DNA of 44,496 nucleotides from an uncultured Bacteroides sp. (GTDB lineage Bacteria; Bacteroidota; Bacteroidia; Bacteroidales; Bacteroidaceae), in assembly GCA_900542985.1 (NCBI GenBank), contig UQPQ01000022.1, positions 1-44,496 of the forward strand, written 5' to 3'. The notes beneath the pieces were generated by a model. It did not search any database. It saw only the letters and a program-made list of their open reading frames with translations, and was not told the DNA's origin. The translations under genes were made by a program, and so were the position numbers. Shown here in pieces: positions 25,789 to 35,649 of the stretch (position 1 is its first letter; every line of letters starts with the position of its first letter).

Positions 25789-26847
25789 TCAGTTAGCTGC
25801 AAATATCATATATCCTTTATAAACGTTTCCATCTATTTCAGTATAATATATAGCCCATACTTTTCCATTCTGTTTCTGAATTACCTTGAAGGTACATGTC
25901 GTTGTATTCTCGTTAAACTGATATGTAAAGTTTCTTCTGACATGCAGATATCCGGTAGTTTCCTGACCTACCACAAAATCGTTTTTCGTTTCAAAACCGA
26001 TGGTAAGAGCAGTTTTGGTACTTCCTCTAAAATAAACACCTGTATGTACTACACCAGCTTTTCCATAATACATAATCTCAGAGTTACAAGCATACATTAT
26101 ACTCGTACTCGGCTTGATTAATTCCATAAAGTTTTCTTCAGCCGATCCCGGTTGCGAGAATATATATTTTATATCTGTCTGAGCCTTAATTGCTTCCAGT
26201 TCCTCATCCGTATACGGAGAATCGCTGATTGTAACCACCACACTTACCTTTACAGACAAGCCATGCGAGTCTGTAATTGTTATCTCAGCCTCTCCTTCTG
26301 CCACAGCATTCACAACGACAGTATTCGGAGATGCTTCATCTATTTTTACCATAATGATACTCTCATTAGACGAAACAGCAGTATATCCTCCATTTCCTTC
26401 TGTTATATTCAAAGACATAGAAGACGGTTTACCAAACGGAAGAGAAATATTCAGTTCACTCTTTTCAGGAACAAGGTTATCTGTAAGATATACGTCAATC
26501 TTCACATTCTTGTATCCTCCGTCTTTATCGGAAATCAATATTTCCGTTTTTCCCTGTGCCACTCCGGTTACGGTTATCACATTACCTTCCAAAGAAGCTT
26601 CGGCAATATCCGAATCCAGTACAGAGATACGATAATCTCCTGCTCCTTCTGTAATTTCAATAGTCTTTGCCTGCTCTTTAATTATTTCCAGTTTTTCCGT
26701 ATTGACACTAATTTCAGCTTTGCCTCCCGGAACTTCTACCAATTCATCGTTCTCTTCAGGATAAGTAGGAGTTTCATCCTCACTACAAGCGTACAAAGCA
26801 CACGATGCAAAAAGCATCAGGCCCATATATAAATGTACTATTTTCAT
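25789..26847 (-). CDS. surface lipoprotein with two Ig-like repeats
   Basis: 352 residues from the ATG at 26847, chosen because MKIVHLYMG begins a normal signal; an upstream in-frame start adds seven residues. Lipobox LYAC, then the acidic SEDETPTYPEENDE, which resembles the Bacteroides signal for export to the outer face. Two tandem Ig-like (Big_2-type) modules of about 75-80 residues follow (about 43-120 and 130-207), each with an ITEGxGxY turn. The C-terminal 140 residues are beta-rich and unrecognised. As the last gene of the locus it is placed where surface glycan-binding proteins usually lie. Glycan binding is inference. Confidence 0.87.
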   Translation of the reverse strand: MKIVHLYMGLMLFASCALYACSEDETPTYPEENDELVEVPGGKAEISVNTEKLEIIKEQAKTIEITEGAGDYRISVLDSDIAEASLEGNVITVTGVAQGKTEILISDKDGGYKNVKIDVYLTDNLVPEKSELNISLPFGKPSSMSLNITEGNGGYTAVSSNESIIMVKIDEASPNTVVVNAVAEGEAEITITDSHGLSVKVSVVVTISDSPYTDEELEAIKAQTDIKYIFSQPGSAEENFMELIKPSTSIMYACNSEIMYYGKAGVVHTGVYFRGSTKTALTIGFETKNDFVVGQETTGYLHVRRNFTYQFNENTTTCTFKVIQKQNGKVWAIYYTEIDGNVYKGYMIFAAN

Positions 26848-26895
26848 AATTCGTATATTAATTATCAACTGATTCCAAAAATAAGATTCCCTCTA

Positions 26896-28356
26896 TTAAA
26901 AGTCTTTCGGATAAGGTTTTCCGTCATACACCACATCCTCACCATAAAGGATCTGTCCGATTTTCTGCAGCGCATCTTGTTGGGTCTGATAGATATTGCT
27001 TCCTATAGGTGTATTAAATGAGCTTCTAAAAGGATCCATTGCAAAAATAAAGTGCGCATATTGCTCATCTTTAATTTCCTGCAGATACTCATCTTTAGCC
27101 CAGAATCCACGGTTGAATTCCTGTGAATACATACCCCATCTTGTCTTGTCTATACCCGGATAAATCGGAGCAATCTCAATATTACGGTCATTATAGTCAC
27201 ACATCACATAATCCACATAGTCTTTCACGGCGTTGCCATCGATTACACAACCTTCAGAAGACATATCTCTCAGATTTCCCAATATATAAGCGATATTGAT
27301 TTTATCGGGCATTATTCTCTTCATCTCATACATAAGCCGGGCAGCATATTCAGGCGATTTAGTAGCCCAGAATCCGGGAGGAGTAGGAACTTGCGGATTA
27401 TCATATTCATCATCGTAGAAAAAGCCATCCAGTCCATAAGTATCACACACTGTTTTCATGTAACGTGCAAAAACCTGTGCAGTTTCAGGTTTAAGATTAG
27501 CTATACTTGCATGTGTATGGTCGGCCATAATACCAAGAATAATCTTCATACCACGATCTTGCAGAGGTTTCAGATATTTATCCTTGTTATTCAATATCTT
27601 CACGATATTGTCATTATGCAAAGCATGCACAGTTCCGGTTTCCTGGTCAAGTACGATATTATCGCAGAATAATACCACATAGTCAAAAAGATATTTCTTG
27701 GAATCCTTCAATGTAAAACACAGATGATTCAGCGGGTTTGTTTCATTTGTTTCAATAACACTGAAAAGTTTCACTGCATTTTCTCCCTTGAAATTGTCTC
27801 CTAAATTCTCCAGAAGCTTGACAAAGATCAGGTAAGAGCTGCTTTTCTCAGAAAACTTCAGCGATCCTTGTGTGACTTTAGCCTGCAAGGGAATTACATA
27901 AGTCTTACCGGCTTCCATCTCCTCGGTAGTAGTAAAACTTACCTTCAGTCCTTCAGATACTTGAGTATTTTCAGGCAATGTCATGGCGCCTCCGGCACTT
28001 AAAAGGACATTACCGGAAGGAAATGCAGTAAAGTCGTTTTCTGTTTCCTCATTATAGCGTTTCAGTACTTCTTCATCATAAGTCAAGGTCACTTCCGAAA
28101 CAGAAGAAGAGGGCTTCGTAGCCTTCAGCAACAAAGTGACATCCTTGCTAGTACCAGCCTGTATTTCAAATGATGAAAACTCTGTTCTACCATCTATATC
28201 AGCCAAATAGCCCATCTGGTCAGACGATACTTCAAACTGACTTTCATCAATATATTTTGCATCAAATTCCGTTTCACTGCACGCTGTAAACAAGCCTCCG
28301 TATAGAGCAAACAGGATGGCAGTCAAACCGGTTTTATATAAATTATGTTTTTTCAT
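26896..28356 (-). CDS. GH18 endo-beta-N-acetylglucosaminidase with DUF1735 domain
   Basis: 486 residues. Lipoprotein signal ending FTAC (Cys26). DUF1735 domain about 40-180, the N-terminal beta module found in BT3987-type endoglycosidases. GH18 TIM barrel about 195-480. The active strand YGLDGFFYDDEYDN places the catalytic Glu at 317 and the assisting Asp at 315. The other conserved Asp of the DxxDxDxE motif is Phe313. VDYVMCDYND (about 390-399) supplies the later barrel Tyr/Asp. Expected activity: cutting the chitobiose core of N-glycans at the cell surface, releasing a glycan for SusC/SusD. The Phe313 change leaves catalytic competence likely but unproven. Confidence 0.87.
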   Translation of the reverse strand: MKKHNLYKTGLTAILFALYGGLFTACSETEFDAKYIDESQFEVSSDQMGYLADIDGRTEFSSFEIQAGTSKDVTLLLKATKPSSSVSEVTLTYDEEVLKRYNEETENDFTAFPSGNVLLSAGGAMTLPENTQVSEGLKVSFTTTEEMEAGKTYVIPLQAKVTQGSLKFSEKSSSYLIFVKLLENLGDNFKGENAVKLFSVIETNETNPLNHLCFTLKDSKKYLFDYVVLFCDNIVLDQETGTVHALHNDNIVKILNNKDKYLKPLQDRGMKIILGIMADHTHASIANLKPETAQVFARYMKTVCDTYGLDGFFYDDEYDNPQVPTPPGFWATKSPEYAARLMYEMKRIMPDKINIAYILGNLRDMSSEGCVIDGNAVKDYVDYVMCDYNDRNIEIAPIYPGIDKTRWGMYSQEFNRGFWAKDEYLQEIKDEQYAHFIFAMDPFRSSFNTPIGSNIYQTQQDALQKIGQILYGEDVVYDGKPYPKDF

Positions 28357-28387
28357 ATAGTCATATTTTTAAGAGTCATTACACTAA

Positions 28388-29584
28388 TTATTCCGGAAGC
28401 TCTACATAGTTCCATACCAGGCTTTCCGAAGCTGTGGCATTATTGCCATTGGTTGTATAATCCTTCACGGTATCTCCCATTCCATCATTAAATTTCCAAT
28501 AAGATACCAATCCTTCAGAATCCGGAGAAATACGATAGAAATGGTTTGCAGCTCCGATTTCCTCTTCTGTCAACACCCGGTTCCAGATACGGCATTCAGC
28601 TATCGAACCGTCCAGATAACGCTGGTCGTTATAAGAATAACCAATCCAGAAACAGCGAGGCTTTCCATCCGATTCATCCGAATGCTGAACTCCCCAGTTT
28701 ACCGGTCCGGCAAATTCTTTGAACACTTGCTCACTCTTTTTACGTCCATTAATGTACACCTGTATAGTCTTGGTATCACCATTAAAAGTTACCGCCAGAT
28801 GATTCCATACCCCTGCTCTTACAGTCCAGTCCGAAGCAGTAACATTGTCTCTGCCATCTGCTGCAATCTGCAACTGATTGCTTGGTATTGCATTGTCTCC
28901 AAGTCGAATCAGGAAATGGTCTTCAATACCCATAATAGTCGTAATTTTGGAGTCTCTATCATTTGCAAAAGCATCCACCTTAATCAAGGCTTCCGCAGTC
29001 AGTGTATGCAAGTTTTGAACTACCGAAGGATTTTTCCAGTCTACATACACATTATTATTGCGCAGGTTGGCAGCCCAGTTTACAAGTGCAGCCTTTTTAA
29101 TCACATAATAAACCGCACGCTGGCTATCCAATATATTCACATCCGACGAAACGATAGCAAGAGGAAGGACATAAGTCTTTGTAAAGTCAAGTTGATCCAG
29201 TTTTACAAAATCAATCGCAAGTCCCGAAGCTGTCACCTCACCAGCTTTGATTCTTACCGTCAGATCATCAATCTTATAAAAGCCGGCAGGCAGCAGTTCT
29301 GCATTGTCGTTGTTCAGTGAGTTATATCGGTTTACCAGACTTGCATCCACTCCGTATGTTACACACACATCAGTAGAATGAGGTTTGGTAAGATAAGTCT
29401 TTACCTCTCCTTCTTTTTCAGCTTCACCTGCTTCCACATCGACCAGCACCATTTCTACTTTATCTGTTTCGCCCAAATAGACACAGTTGTCGTAATTTTC
29501 TATATCATCCTGGCAACCAGCCAAAAGGCCTGTTCCCAATAAAGCTGTACACAATACAGCAGTATGTATAAATTTCATATTCAT
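28388..29584 (-). CDS. DUF1735 and LamG-type lipoprotein, probable glycan-binding
   Basis: 398 residues. Lipobox LLAGC (Cys24), followed by acidic QDDIENYDN, suggesting surface display. DUF1735 module about 30-165 (LGETDKVEMVLVDVEAGEAEKEG, TYGVDASLVNRYNSLN, RAVYYVIKK). LamG/concanavalin-like module about 175-395 with HLAVTFNGDTKTIQVYINGRKKSEQVF, AECRIWNRVLTEEEI and the C-terminal SYWKFNDGMGDTVKDYTTNGNNA. No glycosidase residues are evident, so this is most likely a carbohydrate-binding component holding glycoprotein at the surface (inference). Same modular type as proteins in N-glycan loci of B. thetaiotaomicron. Confidence 0.88.
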   Translation of the reverse strand: MNMKFIHTAVLCTALLGTGLLAGCQDDIENYDNCVYLGETDKVEMVLVDVEAGEAEKEGEVKTYLTKPHSTDVCVTYGVDASLVNRYNSLNNDNAELLPAGFYKIDDLTVRIKAGEVTASGLAIDFVKLDQLDFTKTYVLPLAIVSSDVNILDSQRAVYYVIKKAALVNWAANLRNNNVYVDWKNPSVVQNLHTLTAEALIKVDAFANDRDSKITTIMGIEDHFLIRLGDNAIPSNQLQIAADGRDNVTASDWTVRAGVWNHLAVTFNGDTKTIQVYINGRKKSEQVFKEFAGPVNWGVQHSDESDGKPRCFWIGYSYNDQRYLDGSIAECRIWNRVLTEEEIGAANHFYRISPDSEGLVSYWKFNDGMGDTVKDYTTNGNNATASESLVWNYVELPE

Positions 29585-29597
29585 TATTTTTTAGACT

Positions 29598-30608
29598 TTA
29601 TTTAACAGATGGATTTAAAATAGAAATCATTTCTCTCACGTTTTTGTAATTATATCCGGAAGAATAATAATCCGATGCTACGTTATAGACTCCCACCGCG
29701 TCAAGCTGGTTTTCGAAGTGCTGCTGTACAGCCCATTGTCCAAACGCCTGCATAGTCAGATTTGTATTCTTCACATCCGCTACCGCTCCATATTTTTGTC
29801 CATATTCCAACAGATAACTTTGAGCCAGGATATACGACAACTCACTTCCGCTTGTAGCTGTCTCTCCGGAAACGAATATTGTATTACACTTGTCAAGGAT
29901 GAAAACACCTTCATACAGATTTTCCGGATTTCCCAGGAAAAGCAACATCTTTTCCGGATTACGTTCTTTCCAGTCGTTTACCATATTGATAAAGTTGTTC
30001 TCATTTTCCTTATACTCTTTCTTCTCTTCTTCGGTCATATAAATAGGCAATCTTCCTTTATACTTGATGCAAATACCATCATACTGATATTTGTTTGCCA
30101 GAGAAAGAGAATACGCCAGCGTATCTGTCAGGAACTGTCGGAATTCCATCGCTACCGGTTCATTTTCCGGAGCCTCGTTTACCATGTTGTTATATATGGT
30201 CTTCAACTGGTCAAAATCAACATCATAAATCACTTTCATGCCTTTTTCATCACGAATCTGATTGATTTCCTGCATTTCCGACTTCACCAGTTTGTCCGGA
30301 TACATCAATGATACCACATCAATGCTGTCTGGAATATCAGTCAGATGATGAGCTCTTGAATAAGGCTTTTTCTCACTGTTGTCAAACCAGGCATACACCC
30401 ACTTATGACTGGTAGTTCTATATTCACGCAAATTAGCCAGATAGCGCGCATACAAATCCGGATTCTGCTCTTGTATATTTGTTTCGTTTACAGTAAATGC
30501 TTCAGTATCTGTCCAGTCACTACAAGCAGTGCACAAAGCTCCAACAGCCCACACAGCACCTACCATCAGTTTTGAAATAGAGTTCATATCAAAATCTTTT
30601 TTATTCAT
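29598..30608 (-). CDS. catalytically dead GH18-fold lipoprotein
   Basis: 336 residues. Lipobox CTAC (Cys29), then SDWTDTEAF. The rest reads as a GH18-type barrel: KWVYAWFDNSEKK, IPDSIDVVSLMYP, KGMKVIYDVDF, then the strand-4 segment KYQYDGICIKYKG at 174-185 and the later strand NTIFVSGET. At the position of the catalytic DGxDxDxE the sequence is DGICIKYK (177-184): the acids are replaced by Cys180, Lys182 and Lys184. Hydrolysis by the normal GH18 mechanism is therefore not expected, and the protein probably binds glycan. It lies 6 bases after susD, the usual place for a surface glycan-binding protein. A start seven codons downstream is also possible. Confidence 0.85.
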   Translation of the reverse strand: MNKKDFDMNSISKLMVGAVWAVGALCTACSDWTDTEAFTVNETNIQEQNPDLYARYLANLREYRTTSHKWVYAWFDNSEKKPYSRAHHLTDIPDSIDVVSLMYPDKLVKSEMQEINQIRDEKGMKVIYDVDFDQLKTIYNNMVNEAPENEPVAMEFRQFLTDTLAYSLSLANKYQYDGICIKYKGRLPIYMTEEEKKEYKENENNFINMVNDWKERNPEKMLLFLGNPENLYEGVFILDKCNTIFVSGETATSGSELSYILAQSYLLEYGQKYGAVADVKNTNLTMQAFGQWAVQQHFENQLDAVGVYNVASDYYSSGYNYKNVREMISILNPSVK

Positions 30609-30614
30609 ATAATA

Positions 30615-32237
30615 TTAAATTCCAGGTTTACAATCCCACCACACACAAGTGCTCATATCGTCAGTTCCAGACAGATATTTAGAGACAGCCTCCTGCACAT
30701 TGTTCTTATTGCTCACATATTCGTCAGACGGATAAGGCATACGGCGTGCACCACGTTCAGAGTCTACCCGACCTCCACTCTTGTTTCCGGCAGAAGTAGC
30801 AGGAATCAGTTTCGGGTAACCGGTACGGCGGTAGTCAGCCCATGCTTCATTTCCAAGTGTCCAGTTCGCAATCCATTTCTGTACAATGATACGTTCCTGT
30901 TTTTCATCCAGAGAAACTCCGTCGTTCCATCTTACCGTTATATTGGAAAGAGTACCCGAGTATGAGTTTGCGCCTTCAGGGTCATTGTATTTTTCCGGCT
31001 GCATATCGCATTCCAGATAACTTCCAATTTCAGCGTTCCATTGTTCAAACGACTTGGTAATACCTGTTTCATAAAGAGATTTTGCAGTAGATTTCTCATA
31101 CGGATTGGTGAATCCCTGTACAGCCAGTGCCTCCGCTCTCAGGAAATAAACCTCAGAAGCATTCATCCAGATTACAGGATCTGTTTCCGCTACGTTTATA
31201 CCCGAATACTTGCGGGCATTTTTTCCAAGTGTACTCAATTCTATTCCTCTGCGAATACCCACATATTCAGGCCATCCGAATTCCGATTTCACAAAATACT
31301 TTTCACGGCGATTATCCTGATATCCGTTCATATAGCATATAATATCCGCTGCAGCATGGCTGTCACCACCTGTCATACTACCCTCTGCCGAGTTATAGCG
31401 GGAAGCCACATAAATAGGATTCGAGCCACTCATAAAGTAGTTCCACTGTGCATTGTGATCATTTTCTTCCATATATCCGCCGTTTTCCGGATTCATCGCT
31501 TCCACGAACATTGCCTCAGCTTTCGCTTTATCTGCATATACAATACGCATTGCAAGTCTCATTTTCAATGAGTTTGCAAAACGGATCCATTTTTTGATAT
31601 CTCCCTTGAATACATAATCCGCAGAAGACGGCAACTGATATTCCGGATTATCCACCAGCTTGGCATTCAGCATGTTCACTGCCTGAGTCAGTTCCTCAAA
31701 AAACTTATCGTATACTTTTTCTTGCGAATCATAAGGTGTTTCTACCTTTCCGTCCTTACCAATCTGAGAGTAAGGGATAGGACCATACGTATCGGTCACA
31801 CGGCTCATGGCAGCAACCTTGATGATATTGGCAATCATCAGAGGAATATTGTCACCCGATTCTTCACACAATTTCTCCACCACTGTCAGATTTGTATACA
31901 GCACAGGAATAATTCTGTCCGATTTCATAAAAACATTCGTCCAGTTATCGGTAGGATTATAATTGGAAATGGTATTATCCCATCCGCTTGCTTTCGAATC
32001 TGCATAATATCCTCCCATCGGTCCACCGAGCAGACAGTCTGTAAACTGAGCCGTATTCACATCAGGAGAAATCACACAACCGGCTATATTACTCATCGCA
32101 GAACTCAGTCCGTATCCATCCGGTGTCAAATCACCAGGCTGGCAAGGATTAGAATTGATTTCAAGATAGTTGCCTGTACAAGAGACACAAGCCACAGCCA
32201 GAGTTCCTACTAATATTTTATTCATTATACGTTTCAT
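30615..32237 (-). CDS. SusD/RagB-family glycan-binding lipoprotein
   Basis: 540 residues. Lipoprotein signal ending ACVSC (Cys20). The ATG four codons in is an equally possible start. The mature protein has the SusD-like helical/TPR scaffold: TDNWTNVFMKSDRIIP, AAMSRVTDTYGPIPYSQIG, WIRFANSLKMRLAMRI, SEVYFLRAEALAVQG, EAWADYRRTGYPKLIP and the C-terminal RRMPYPSDEYVSNKNNVQEAVS. It lids the SusC barrel and captures the glycan on the outer face. It follows susC after 6 bases, and together they form the importer of the locus. Confidence 0.96.
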   Translation of the reverse strand: MKRIMNKILVGTLAVACVSCTGNYLEINSNPCQPGDLTPDGYGLSSAMSNIAGCVISPDVNTAQFTDCLLGGPMGGYYADSKASGWDNTISNYNPTDNWTNVFMKSDRIIPVLYTNLTVVEKLCEESGDNIPLMIANIIKVAAMSRVTDTYGPIPYSQIGKDGKVETPYDSQEKVYDKFFEELTQAVNMLNAKLVDNPEYQLPSSADYVFKGDIKKWIRFANSLKMRLAMRIVYADKAKAEAMFVEAMNPENGGYMEENDHNAQWNYFMSGSNPIYVASRYNSAEGSMTGGDSHAAADIICYMNGYQDNRREKYFVKSEFGWPEYVGIRRGIELSTLGKNARKYSGINVAETDPVIWMNASEVYFLRAEALAVQGFTNPYEKSTAKSLYETGITKSFEQWNAEIGSYLECDMQPEKYNDPEGANSYSGTLSNITVRWNDGVSLDEKQERIIVQKWIANWTLGNEAWADYRRTGYPKLIPATSAGNKSGGRVDSERGARRMPYPSDEYVSNKNNVQEAVSKYLSGTDDMSTCVWWDCKPGI

Positions 32238-32243
32238 GAGTTT

Positions 32244-35200
32244 TTAAAATTTTAAGGTTACACTACATCCCACATTACGAGTAGAAGGCATCATAAAATA
32301 ATCGATTCCCTGATAGAAATTATCAGTAGACGCAACGCTTTCCGGGTCAAATGGAGCCTTGCAGTAAATCATCCACAAGTTACGTCCCACCAGAGACACA
32401 GTCAGGTCGCATACATCTCCCAGCATCTTGCGAGGGAATGTATAGCCGATAGAAGCTTCCTGCAGGCGTACATTGGTTGCCGAATAAGTATAATACTGTG
32501 CCACAGCATCTCCACTACCGATTGTACGATACCAGTTTTCCGGAGTAACACGGTCGTTTCCATTTACCAGAACGTAACCCAAATCACGTGCTTCAGCAGT
32601 ACTTTCAGATACTCCGAAGTCGTCCAGAATAGCCTGAGTACGAGAGAATACGACACCTCCCAGACGAGCCGAAACCATAAATCCGAAATTAAAGTTCTTC
32701 CATGAGAAGCTGTTGCGCCATGCCATATTTGCTTTCGGCAACACACTACCCAATTTTATGTAATCATCCGAGCTGGCAATTTTCTCAGTCACCGGACGTC
32801 CGTTTTCTCCGATATAGATGTTACCCTTGTCGTCGCGGCGCAAGTCCATATTCGAATATACATCTCCCATCGATCCGCCTTCTTTCAGCAGGAAGCGTGT
32901 AGAAGCCAGCCCCCCCATGTTCAATGTGCTGATAGAGAAAGATTCACCTGTAGCCGGATTTATTACATTATCGGCCAGTGTCAGAATTTTGTTCTGGTTT
33001 GCAGAGAATGTATAGTTACTGTTCCAAGTAAAGTCTTTCCATGTTTTCTCATAACCCAAGGCCAATTCCACACCCTGGTTACGTACGGCACCTGTCTGGA
33101 TATACAGTTTCGAATAGCCGGAAACACCAAGCTCCGGATTAAAAGTCTGGTTTTTTGTCACCGTATGATAGTAAGTCAAATCCAGGTTAAAGTCTTTCAG
33201 GAAACGCATGCTGAGTCCCACTTCCCAAGACTCTGTACGTTCAGGCTTCAGGTTATACAACGGATACTGTGTAGTGTTACTCCACTGTCCGGTACTTTCG
33301 TTCCATTCATAACGAGGGTTTGCAATATATCTCTCAAAAGCAGTACCTACCGAAGCAAACGAAGCTCTCACTTTCATGTACGACAGATAATCCTTGTTTA
33401 CATTAGGCATCAGTTCCGACAGTACGACAGAAGCACCCACCGAAGGATAGAAGAACGATTTGCTTTTAGAGTTAGGCCCGGCCAGCTGAGAAGGCCAGTC
33501 GTTACGTCCGGTCAGTGTCAGATAATAAGTACTCTTATATCCAAGTTCGGCCGAAGCAAACAAAGACTGAGTCTGCTCTCTCCATCCATCTTCAATTTTC
33601 ATTGTTTTTCTGACACTCAGGTTCTGCACGTAGAATCCGTTGGACAGTCCCGGTTTTTCTCCTTCAAAGTTTTCGTCGGCAATAGGACCTCTGTTTTTCA
33701 GGAATTCATATCTCATGTCAGTAAACGATCCACCGAGGTTGGCCTGGAAAGACCATTTTTCACCAAAATTCTTATTGATGTTTACCAGGAAGTCTGCATA
33801 CAGCTGACGGTCTGCACTCTTTTCTATAGCATACAGACCACGGGTAGACAATTCAGTCATCTGCGTATTTGTACCCGCATAGAATTTCTCTGTATACTTG
33901 TTGTTCGAATTATCCAGACGAACACGTCCGCTCACGCTCAACCAGTCCAGAATCTTATAGTTCAGGCTGGCATTAAACATATATCTGTCTTTCCGGTTAT
34001 TACGAAGCTGACGGTAGTTTACCCAGTAAGGGTTCTGCATCACCATACCCGCATCACCTACCGGCCAGTATTGTGTGTTCAGCTTACGCACCGGATCATA
34101 GCGTTCATACATTTTGATGTCTTCCCAGTCATTTCCGCGAGGAAACAGATAAGCTCCTACAATCGGGTTATTATAGACACCCTGGTTTACCATGTTCTGG
34201 TCTCCCTGCATGATATAACTTGCAGACACATCCAAGGTCATCTTGTCATCCAGGAAAGAAGTCGTATTACGGAAAGTAAAATTGTATCGGTTGTATTTGT
34301 TATTGGGAACAATACCCTTAGAGTTTACAGCCGATGCCGAAGCATAAGTCTGGTTCTTATCCGTACCGGTAGAAAGAGAAATACTTTCCGTACCGGTTAT
34401 ACCTGTCTGGAAATAATCACTTACAGGGTCATAACCATAGTAATTATACTCATTCAGAGCCTTTCCCCAGCTGCGTGTAATGTCGGCAGAAGACCATGAA
34501 CTTCCCGTACCATAACGGTTCTGGAAGCTGGGTGCCACAAATACATTCGAAAATTCGGTATTGCTGTTTACGGTAATCCGTACACGTCCTTCCTTACCTT
34601 TCTTTGTGGTAATTACAATGGCTCCGTTTGCCGCATCCGAACCGTACAATGCAGCTGCAGCCGCACCGGTCAGCACCGACATCGATTCGATATCTTCCGG
34701 GTTAATATCTGCAATCGGTTCAGTAGCACCTTTCGAGTCAAACTCAGTACCTCCTTTATTGTTGGCAGAAAACATCGGAACACCGTCAATTACATACAAG
34801 GCATTAGAAGACTGCATGATTGATTTGGTACCACGCATCACTACCTTCGAGATACCTCCCACACCCGAAGAAGAAGCATTAATGTTTACTCCCGCTACTT
34901 TACCACTCAACGAGTTCACAAAGTTCACATCCTTGTTGGATGTCACATCATCGGCGTTTACCTGCTGTACGTTATAAGAAAGAGCTTTTTCCGAACGTTT
35001 GATACCCAAAGCAGTCACCACGACTTCTTCCAGCACTTCCGTATCTTCTTTCAGTACAAGTTGCGACAACTTAGGATCCATAGCCGCCAAAGTCATCGTT
35101 TTATATCCGATGTACGACACATTCAGTGTTGCATCCTCCGGCACATTTTCCAGAGAAAACTTTCCGTCAAAATCCGTAATTGTACCGTTGGTTGTTCCGT

Positions 35201-35582
35201 TGACCAGGATACTTGCACCGATAATCGGCTCTCCGTTGGCATCAACTACTGTACCGGAAATGTTCCGGGGTTTAGACGATTTAGCCTGCGCTTGCTGACG
35301 TAAATAAACTTTTTCCTTGCCTATTTCAAAAGTTACATTCGAACCGGCAAACAAACGTTTCAGCACTTCGGCCAATTCTTCGTTCTTGGCAGTTACAGTG
35401 ACCTTCTTTTCCGGATCTACCGTCGGACGACTGTATGCTACACTCAGACCTGTTTGTTCTGTGATGACATCAAAAACTTTCTCAAGTTTGACATTTTTCA
35501 TCTCTAAGGATACTTTTTGGCCGTAGGATGCCAACCCCGATGCCATAAAGAAAGCAAAAGCAAATAGATATCTGCGTTTCAT
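32244..35582 (-). CDS. SusC-type TonB-dependent transporter with STN signalling domain
   Basis: 1112 residues. Signal peptide 1-21. STN (secretin/TonB N-terminal) domain about 24-95 (LEKVFDVITEQTGLSVAYSRP), which passes signals to FecR-type anti-sigma factors. Carboxypeptidase-regulatory-like domain 107-180 (ISGTVVDANGEPIIGASILV). TonB-box region EVLEEVVVTA (182-191), plug about 195-330 with GKVAGVNINASSSGVGG, then a 22-strand-type barrel ending in Phe (SVTLKF). It imports the released oligosaccharide across the outer membrane using the Ton motor. The STN domain is what links it to the adjacent sigma/FecR genes. Confidence 0.97.
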   Translation of the reverse strand: MKRRYLFAFAFFMASGLASYGQKVSLEMKNVKLEKVFDVITEQTGLSVAYSRPTVDPEKKVTVTAKNEELAEVLKRLFAGSNVTFEIGKEKVYLRQQAQAKSSKPRNISGTVVDANGEPIIGASILVNGTTNGTITDFDGKFSLENVPEDATLNVSYIGYKTMTLAAMDPKLSQLVLKEDTEVLEEVVVTALGIKRSEKALSYNVQQVNADDVTSNKDVNFVNSLSGKVAGVNINASSSGVGGISKVVMRGTKSIMQSSNALYVIDGVPMFSANNKGGTEFDSKGATEPIADINPEDIESMSVLTGAAAAALYGSDAANGAIVITTKKGKEGRVRITVNSNTEFSNVFVAPSFQNRYGTGSSWSSADITRSWGKALNEYNYYGYDPVSDYFQTGITGTESISLSTGTDKNQTYASASAVNSKGIVPNNKYNRYNFTFRNTTSFLDDKMTLDVSASYIMQGDQNMVNQGVYNNPIVGAYLFPRGNDWEDIKMYERYDPVRKLNTQYWPVGDAGMVMQNPYWVNYRQLRNNRKDRYMFNASLNYKILDWLSVSGRVRLDNSNNKYTEKFYAGTNTQMTELSTRGLYAIEKSADRQLYADFLVNINKNFGEKWSFQANLGGSFTDMRYEFLKNRGPIADENFEGEKPGLSNGFYVQNLSVRKTMKIEDGWREQTQSLFASAELGYKSTYYLTLTGRNDWPSQLAGPNSKSKSFFYPSVGASVVLSELMPNVNKDYLSYMKVRASFASVGTAFERYIANPRYEWNESTGQWSNTTQYPLYNLKPERTESWEVGLSMRFLKDFNLDLTYYHTVTKNQTFNPELGVSGYSKLYIQTGAVRNQGVELALGYEKTWKDFTWNSNYTFSANQNKILTLADNVINPATGESFSISTLNMGGLASTRFLLKEGGSMGDVYSNMDLRRDDKGNIYIGENGRPVTEKIASSDDYIKLGSVLPKANMAWRNSFSWKNFNFGFMVSARLGGVVFSRTQAILDDFGVSESTAEARDLGYVLVNGNDRVTPENWYRTIGSGDAVAQYYTYSATNVRLQEASIGYTFPRKMLGDVCDLTVSLVGRNLWMIYCKAPFDPESVASTDNFYQGIDYFMMPSTRNVGCSVTLKF

Positions 35583-35649
35583 AAATTAGATAGTTTATGT
35601 TTTAATAGTATTTTGTTTTTCTGTATAAATTCAACGGTTTTTATCAATT

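Noticed and set aside
33165..34499. 444-codon plus-strand frame
   Set aside because: Antisense to the SusC barrel. Composition is atypical and no motif is present.
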